Below, one piece after another: positions 30,381-34,252 of a DNA stretch of 34,252 nt. The stretch covers positions 1 to 34,252 of the forward strand of contig JASHVA010000054.1 in the NCBI GenBank assembly GCA_030039715.1. The letters are read 5' to 3'. How positions within the stretch are numbered: the stretch's first letter is position 1; each line of letters opens with the position of its first letter. Made by a program: the position numbers and the translations under genes. Origin of the DNA: Thermoplasmata archaeon. GTDB taxonomy: Archaea; Thermoplasmatota; Thermoplasmata; Lutacidiplasmatales; UBA184. The notes under the pieces were generated by a model. It did not search any database. It was given only the letters and a program-made list of their open reading frames with translations, and was not told the DNA's origin.

Positions 30381-30971
30381 CTACGTCCGTCGCCCTCCGA
30401 GCTCCGGGTACCGAAAGCAGTCCCGCGTGTGGTCGTTCACCATCCCGACCGCCTGCATGTGCGCGTAGACGATCGTCGAGCCGACGAAGGAGAATCCGCG
30501 CCCTCGCAGGTCGGCGCTGAACTCGTCCGATTCCGGCGAGGTCGCCGGCACCTGGCGCCACGATCGCCACCGATTCTGTCGGGGCTCTCCCCCGACGAAC
30601 TGCCAACAGTAGTCGTCGAAGCCGCCGAACTCTCGCTGGACCGCGAGGAACGCCTTCGCGTTGTTCACGGCGGAGGCGATCTTCGCACGGTTGCGGATGA
30701 TGCCGGGGTCGCGGGCGAGCGCCCGCTGCTTCGCCGCAGTGTACCGGGCGACCTTTTCGGGCACGAAGTGGTCGAAGGCGCGCGCGTAGCCCGCCCGCCG
30801 GTGGAGGATCGTGGACCAGCTGAGGCCGGCCTGCGCGCCCTCGAGCATCAGGAACTCGAAGTGGAGACGGTCGTCGTGGACCGGGTTCCCCCACTCCCGA
30901 TCGTGGTACTCCCGCATCAGCGGGTCGTCCAACGAGGCCCAGGCGCAGCGCCGCCGCCGGTCACCGGCCAC
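30381..30971 (-). CDS. tag: DNA-3-methyladenine glycosylase I
   Basis: A 196-residue base-excision repair enzyme that removes 3-methyladenine from alkylated DNA. It has the Tag zinc site: Cys9 in RRRCAWASLDDPLMREYHDREWG with His23, and the C-terminal HTRDC (His181, Cys185). The core includes FEFLMLEGAQAGLSWSTILHRRAGYARAFDHF, the base-recognition helix region with Glu, and SAVNNAKAFLAVQREFGGFDDYCWQFV and FSFVGSTIVYAHMQAVGMVNDH. GTG at 30971 is chosen because it sits eight codons before the first zinc cysteine and a TATA-like box lies 27 bases upstream; a frame back to 31097 has a basic unlike leader that would overlap the neighbouring gene. The family is chiefly bacterial, so transfer is possible. 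Confidence 0.92.
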   Translation of the reverse strand: MAGDRRRRCAWASLDDPLMREYHDREWGNPVHDDRLHFEFLMLEGAQAGLSWSTILHRRAGYARAFDHFVPEKVARYTAAKQRALARDPGIIRNRAKIASAVNNAKAFLAVQREFGGFDDYCWQFVGGEPRQNRWRSWRQVPATSPESDEFSADLRGRGFSFVGSTIVYAHMQAVGMVNDHTRDCFRYPELGGRRT

Positions 30972-30994
30972 GGGAGCAGAGAGCTCGAACCGCC

Positions 30995-31002
30995 GATAAC
31001 TC
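30995..31002 (-). promoter_or_regulatory. TATA-like box of tag
   Basis: On the minus strand GAGTTATC is centred about 27 bases before the GTG at 30971. It lies between the tag start and the stop of the upstream membrane-protein gene. Confidence 0.55.
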
Positions 31003-31038
31003 CGGTGGCCGCCCTCGCGCCCGGTGCCGCGGGCGAGG

Positions 31039-31620
31039 TCACGAGGGGAGCGGTGCGGGGGCGTCCTTCGGTCGGTCAAGGAACGCTCGCCGGACACCGA
31101 GCCCGCGGCCGACGAGCAAGCCGATGCTGACCCCGTAGACGAGGTCGAAGGCGATCAGGATCACGAGGGAGCCGACCGAGAGCGAGGTCGGGATCGCGAA
31201 CGACGCGAAGGCAGCGAGTCCGAACATCCAGATCTCGACCGCCACCCGGACCACAAAGAGGACGAGGGTGAGGACCGGAATGATGAGCGGCAGTCGATAG
31301 TAGACCGCCCCGCCCGCCCGCGTCTCGAACTTAACCCGGCGGCGGACGATCGGCTCGGCGACGAGCGCCGCTCCGACCACGATCGCCGCGTACGGCGCGA
31401 GGAGGGCGAGCCCGATCGGACCCCACGTGCCCCAGGCAACGTAGATCGTTGTCGCGGCGAAGAAGGCAAAGAGGAACATCGAGAAACCGCCGTACGCGAA
31501 GATCCGCGTCGGTCCGTACTGCGCGCCCTGCGCGAGCGCCACCGTCCGCCGGACCATGATGAGGACGATGATCGCGAGGACGACGAGGGCCGAGGTGTCG
31601 GCTTGGGAGAGCGAGGCCAC
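31039..31620 (-). CDS. Multi-helix membrane protein of unknown function
   Basis: A 193-residue integral membrane protein with five or six hydrophobic segments: about 9-24 (SALVVLAIIVLIMVRR), 45-63 (FSMFLFAFFAATTIYVAW), 66-88 (WGPIGLALLAPYAAIVVGAALVAE), 107-128 (YRLPLIIPVLTLVLFVVRVAVE), 130-146 and 149-172. The RRT/RILAYGGFSMF-like motif after the first helix and the general size recall DUF1453/CcdC-type proteins, but the match is not firm. GTG start at 31620 is supported by a TATA-like box 27-28 bases upstream. The tag gene follows on the same strand, with 67 bases between this stop and the tag start. Confidence 0.72.
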   Translation of the reverse strand: MASLSQADTSALVVLAIIVLIMVRRTVALAQGAQYGPTRIFAYGGFSMFLFAFFAATTIYVAWGTWGPIGLALLAPYAAIVVGAALVAEPIVRRRVKFETRAGGAVYYRLPLIIPVLTLVLFVVRVAVEIWMFGLAAFASFAIPTSLSVGSLVILIAFDLVYGVSIGLLVGRGLGVRRAFLDRPKDAPAPLPS

Positions 31621-31642
31621 GAGCCCCGGTGTCCGTGACCCG

Positions 31643-31653
31643 CCTATACCTTC
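31643..31653 (-). promoter_or_regulatory. TATA box of membrane protein gene
   Basis: On the minus strand GAAGGTATAGG is centred about 27 bases before the GTG at 31620, at leaderless distance. Confidence 0.65.
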
Positions 31654-31716
31654 TACGGTGTCTCGCTCGGCGCCAGCTACTGTTCCCGGGCGAGGCTAGT
31701 GACCTCGCGTAACGGC

Positions 31717-31725
31717 GCGATTAAC
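31717..31725 (+). promoter_or_regulatory. TATA-like box of alpha/beta hydrolase gene
   Basis: GCGATTAAC is about 61 bases before the ATG at 31782, predicting a leader of about 35 bases that carries AGGAAAG as ribosome site. Confidence 0.5.
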
Positions 31726-31731
31726 CCCTGT

Positions 31732-31765
31732 CGGGCCGTGGACGGGACGAGAGGGCCACGGCCCG
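31732..31765 (+). repeat. Ten-base inverted repeat across the expected transcription start
   Basis: CGGGCCGTGG (31732-31741) and its perfect complement CCACGGCCCG (31756-31765) flank a 14-base spacer. The half-sites are about 24 bases apart centre to centre and straddle the position where transcription of the hydrolase gene should start, so this may be an operator or a leader hairpin. Confidence 0.55.
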
Positions 31766-31781
31766 CGGCCCCAGGAAAGAA

Positions 31782-32555
31782 ATGACGACCACCACGGTGC
31801 GGACTTCGTCCGGTCAGGTATCGGTGACGACGAGCGAGGCGGGCGGCGGTCGACCGTTTCTCGTCCTGCATGGGGGCGCGGGTCCGGCTTCGGTCGGCGC
31901 ATTTTCCGAGCAGCTGGCGAAGGGGGGCGATGCCCGCGTCATCGTTCCGGTGCATCCGGGATTCGCCGGAACGCCGAGGCCCGAGGGTCTCACGACGGTC
32001 CGCGGTCTCGCGGAGGTCTACGCCCGCCTGGCCGACGCGCTGCGGCTCGAGGACGTCACGGTCGTGGGGAATTCGATCGGAGGCTGGGTGGCGGCCGAGC
32101 TCGCGCTCCTCCAGAATCCTCGGATCGCCCGGAGCGTCCTCGTCGACGCGGGGGGCCTTGTGGTGCCGGGCGTCCCCGTGCTCGACGCGCTGAACCTGCC
32201 GCTGGCAGAGCTCATGGAGCGAAGCTATCGGCATCCCGAGCGGTTCCGGATCGATCCCACGAAGCTCTCCGAGTCCCAGCGAGCGGCCATCGCATCGAAC
32301 CGGGCGACCATGAAGATCTACCAGGGAGCTGAGTTGGCCGACCCGACGTTGCTCGGGCGTCTCCCCGCGATCCGGACCCCGACGCTCGTGGTCTGGGGCG
32401 GCGCCGACCGCATCTTTCCCCGCGAGCACGGGGAGGCCTACGCACGGGCGATCCGGGGGGCCCGCCTCGTCGTGATCGAGGAAGCGGGTCACTTGCCGCC
32501 GCTCGAGACGCCCGAGCTTCTGGTGCCGCTCGTCCGAACGTTCTCCGGGTCGTAG
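31782..32555 (+). CDS. Alpha/beta hydrolase
   Basis: A 257-residue alpha/beta-hydrolase-fold enzyme. FLVLHGGAGPASVGAF gives the oxyanion loop (HGG at 30-32), VHPGFAGTP the following strand, VVGNSIGGWVAAELAL the nucleophile elbow with Ser98, VVWGGADRIFP the acid and EEAGHLPPLETPE the catalytic histidine. The G-N-S-I/M-G-G elbow and cap layout recall meta-cleavage-product hydrolases and haloperoxidase-like proteins; substrate unknown. Translation starts at an ATG behind AGGAAAG. The gene has a leader and a striking inverted repeat at its expected transcription start, and is convergent with the MFS gene downstream. Confidence 0.88.
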   Translation: MTTTTVRTSSGQVSVTTSEAGGGRPFLVLHGGAGPASVGAFSEQLAKGGDARVIVPVHPGFAGTPRPEGLTTVRGLAEVYARLADALRLEDVTVVGNSIGGWVAAELALLQNPRIARSVLVDAGGLVVPGVPVLDALNLPLAELMERSYRHPERFRIDPTKLSESQRAAIASNRATMKIYQGAELADPTLLGRLPAIRTPTLVVWGGADRIFPREHGEAYARAIRGARLVVIEEAGHLPPLETPELLVPLVRTFSGS

Positions 32556-32586
32556 CGTCCCGCCCACGTGCGGCGCAGTGCCGGTC

Positions 32587-33882
32587 TTACGAACTCGAGG
32601 AGGGAGCGGAGGGGCGCTCTCCGAACGCGCGAAAGTCCCGCAGGCTGAGCAGCACCACGCCCGTCACGAAGATCCCGAGGGCCGCGACCGCGAAGGTGAT
32701 CCCCACGCCGTAACGCGCGATGAGTAAGCCACCCACGACCAATCCGGCCGGGATCGCGACGAAGGACCCGAAATCCCCGATCGACATCACGCGGCCAAGG
32801 ACGCGGCTCGGTACGGTCGCTTGCATCACCGAGTAGTAGATGGTGTTCCCGAAGCCGATCATGAGGCCGGAACCGAGCGCCGCGACGACCGACAGGCCAA
32901 GGTTGGACGAGACGGCGAGGAGCCCGTAAAGGGCTGCCTCGGCGACCACCGAGCTCCCCATCCAGAGGCCGGCGCGCCGCCGCGTCGAGAGTCGGCCCAC
33001 GATCAAGCCCCCCGCGGCGGTGCCGAGCGCGACCGCGCCCACTAGGTAGCCGAAGGCCGCCGCACTCCCCCCGAAGCGGGTCGTCGCGTAGACGACCAGG
33101 AATGGGCCGATGAACGCAGAGAGGAAGTTCGAGGGCAGGTAGCCGAACGAGACCTCCGACAGCGTGCGATCGCCGAGTACGTACCGCATCCCTTCGGAGA
33201 AGTCGTCCCGGAACGACGTCCGCTCACGGGCGGCTTCGCGCGGGAGGCTACCCAACGCGCCCGCGATCTGGAGGATAAAGATCGCCGAAAGCGCATAGGT
33301 CACCGCGTTGATCCCGAGGCCCCACACCGCTCCGAACAACGCGACGACGATGCCTCCGGCTGCGGAGCCGATGCTACGGGCGGCCCCGCCGCTCGAGTAG
33401 AGGAGGCCGTTCGCGTCCTCGAGCGACGTCGGGTCCACAAGCCGGGGGAGGATCGCCTGGCTGGCCGGTGTGAAAAGCGCAGAGAAGCTCTCCACGACCA
33501 CCATGACTCCGAGGACCAGCACGAGGGAGAACCCGAGGAGGTAGAGCGCCACCGCAAGGACGGCCATTCCCGCCATCCGGGTGAGGTCGGCGGTGACCAT
33601 CAGGGAACGACGGTTGTACCGGTCCGCGATCACGCCCGCGGCGAGACCGAGCACGATGCCCGGACCGATCTCGACGAGGCCCACATACGCGACATCGAGG
33701 GAGCTTTGCGTGTAGTGGTAGACGATCCAGCTGACGGCCACGATCGAGATTGCCGCCCCAAAGGTGGACGCCGCGCTCGACGAGAACAGGTGCCGGAATC
33801 CGGGGTACAGAAGCGAGTGGCCGATCCCATGCGGGGGCACGGGCGGCGGCGACGCGGGCGGTGTCGGAGTCGAACCGGGCAT
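32587..33882 (-). CDS. MFS transporter, MFS_3/EntS-like
   Basis: A 431-residue major-facilitator protein with about 12 hydrophobic segments, of the group around enterobactin exporter EntS and macrolide-efflux-like proteins. The N-terminal 20 residues are Pro-rich and cytosolic. GFRHLFSSSAASTFGAAISIVAVSWIVYHYTQSSLDVAYVGLVEIGPGIVLGLAAGVIADRYNRRSLMV holds TM1-2 and a motif-A variant (GVIADRYNRR). The loop RAAQ-like TPASQAILPRLVDPTSLEDANGLLYSSGGAARSIGSAAGGIVV is typical of this group. The C-terminus ends in a serine run. ATG 33882 has a TATA box about 36 bases upstream; no ribosome site is evident. Substrate unknown; export is more likely than uptake. Confidence 0.88.
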   Translation of the reverse strand: MPGSTPTPPASPPPVPPHGIGHSLLYPGFRHLFSSSAASTFGAAISIVAVSWIVYHYTQSSLDVAYVGLVEIGPGIVLGLAAGVIADRYNRRSLMVTADLTRMAGMAVLAVALYLLGFSLVLVLGVMVVVESFSALFTPASQAILPRLVDPTSLEDANGLLYSSGGAARSIGSAAGGIVVALFGAVWGLGINAVTYALSAIFILQIAGALGSLPREAARERTSFRDDFSEGMRYVLGDRTLSEVSFGYLPSNFLSAFIGPFLVVYATTRFGGSAAAFGYLVGAVALGTAAGGLIVGRLSTRRRAGLWMGSSVVAEAALYGLLAVSSNLGLSVVAALGSGLMIGFGNTIYYSVMQATVPSRVLGRVMSIGDFGSFVAIPAGLVVGGLLIARYGVGITFAVAALGIFVTGVVLLSLRDFRAFGERPSAPSSSS

Positions 33883-33913
33883 GGTCGGGTGGAGAGAGAC
33901 CCGAGCGCCGGCG

Positions 33914-33923
33914 AGTTATAGGC
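33914..33923 (-). promoter_or_regulatory. TATA box of MFS_3-like transporter gene
   Basis: The minus strand reads GGCCTATAAC, centred about 36 bases before the ATG at 33882. A six-base inverted repeat (TCGGGT and ACCCGA, eight bases apart) lies between it and the start. Confidence 0.6.
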
Positions 33924-34012
33924 CCCGTCCTCGAGGGCGGACGACCGGCGGAGCCGCGGCGCCCCGGAACGAGCGTCCGGTCGGAAGCGTCCCGGGTTCT
34001 TGGTGCCCGCAC

Positions 34013-34022
34013 CGCTTATCGG
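34013..34022 (+). promoter_or_regulatory. TATA-like box of right-edge gene
   Basis: CGCTTATCGG is centred about 29 bases before the ATG at 34047, the spacing seen for leaderless genes in this window. Confidence 0.5.
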
Positions 34023-34046
34023 AAGAGCCGGCTACGACTCGGCCGG

Positions 34047-34252
34047 ATGGCGACCCCTTCCCGGACCTCCGCGCTTCCGTCGCTGATGGGCAGCACGGTT
34101 CGGAGGTCGTTCTCGGTCGGCAAGGTAAATCTGGTCATCGCCACCGCCGTGAGCCTCTTCTGGGGTTCGCTCCTGAGTCTGGCTTCGGGGACGACGTTCA
34201 CCACCACGGTGCCGCTCCTGATCCCGCTGCTCGGAACGATCGGGGCGGTCGG
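34047..34252 (+). CDS. Membrane protein, N-terminal part (runs off the window)
   Basis: The open frame runs to the right edge, giving 68 complete residues. It starts MATPSRTSALPSLMGSTVRR, a basic leader, followed by a first hydrophobic segment (about 28-45: VNLVIATAVSLFWGSLLSLA), the polar SGTTFTTT and the start of a second segment (VPLLIPLLGTIGAVG). Arg residues before the first helix suggest the N-terminus stays inside. Nothing more can be said about the family. The ATG is supported by a TATA-like box 29 bases upstream; a second ATG at 34086 is possible. Confidence 0.6.
   Translation, partial: MATPSRTSALPSLMGSTVRRSFSVGKVNLVIATAVSLFWGSLLSLASGTTFTTTVPLLIPLLGTIGAV

Noticed and set aside
1..34252. 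CRISPR arrays, insertion sequences, integrases, tRNA or rRNA genes
   Set aside because: No regularly spaced repeats, transposase or integrase motifs or RNA-gene signatures were seen; intergenic space is short throughout.

Overview
The window looks like chromosomal DNA of an archaeon of the Thermoplasmata (Thermoplasmatota), probably one of the high-GC, aerobic, acid-soil or sediment lineages. Support comes from archaeal-only information genes (Rpo7 and Spt4 followed by a GTP-dependent dephospho-CoA kinase), an archaeal type II GAPDH, a close relative of tricorn-interacting factor F1 with its catalytic triad at nearly the same residue numbers as the Thermoplasma enzyme, a thermopsin-family acid protease, and TATA-like boxes centred about 24-29 bases upstream of many start codons, implying mostly leaderless mRNAs. 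Base composition is very GC-rich with strong third-position GC, so long antisense open frames are common and almost all are shadows. The organism level is inference; no rRNA is present.

Layout. 1-2475: end of GAPDH, a dicluster ferredoxin without a normal start codon, then the rpo7-spt4-dephospho-CoA kinase operon. 2486-5216: a YCII-VOC fusion protein (minus), an Hsp20 chaperone with a strong TATA box and a hairpin plus T-run behind it, a zinc-ribbon/helical protein, a single-OB-fold protein and a four-helix membrane protein. 5194-8344: a 14-TM-type MFS exporter divergent from an Lrp/AsnC-like regulator, then a stand-alone cyclic-nucleotide-binding protein. 8395-12146 (minus): a zinc-ribbon LURP-one/tubby-like protein, a DUF885 metallopeptidase-like protein, and a membrane protein ending in a FYVE-like eight-cysteine finger. 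12255-13393 (minus): a two-gene, toxin-antitoxin-like unit with a nucleotidyltransferase, driven by the most AT-rich promoter in the window. 13551-16450: a metallophosphoesterase, an SRPBCC protein and proline iminopeptidase F1.

16566-19516 holds the energy-metabolism centrepiece: a heme-copper oxidase in which subunit I is fused to a subunit-II-like domain without CuA ligands and to a further C-terminal domain, plus a 76-residue two-helix protein overlapping it. 19614-22379: an adenylate cyclase-TolB-TPR protein followed by an HpcH/HpaI aldolase. 22386-25618: a glycine-rich membrane protein, two alpha/beta hydrolases, a GrpB protein and a 41-residue zinc-finger protein. 25723-28957: a sarcosine-oxidase-like flavoenzyme and a thermopsin with a C-terminal membrane anchor and two zinc ribbons. 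29027-30162: a P-loop-less KaiC/GvpD-like protein and a roadblock protein. 30381 to the end: Tag glycosylase, membrane proteins, an alpha/beta hydrolase, a second MFS exporter and the start of a further membrane protein.

Themes: possible cyclic-nucleotide signalling (cyclase and receptor protein in one window), many small CxxC zinc-ribbon modules fused to unrelated bodies, aerobic respiration by a CuA-less oxidase, and peptide turnover (thermopsin, F1, DUF885). I saw no tRNA, rRNA, CRISPR array, insertion sequence or long repeat. No gene-free stretch exceeds about 220 bases.
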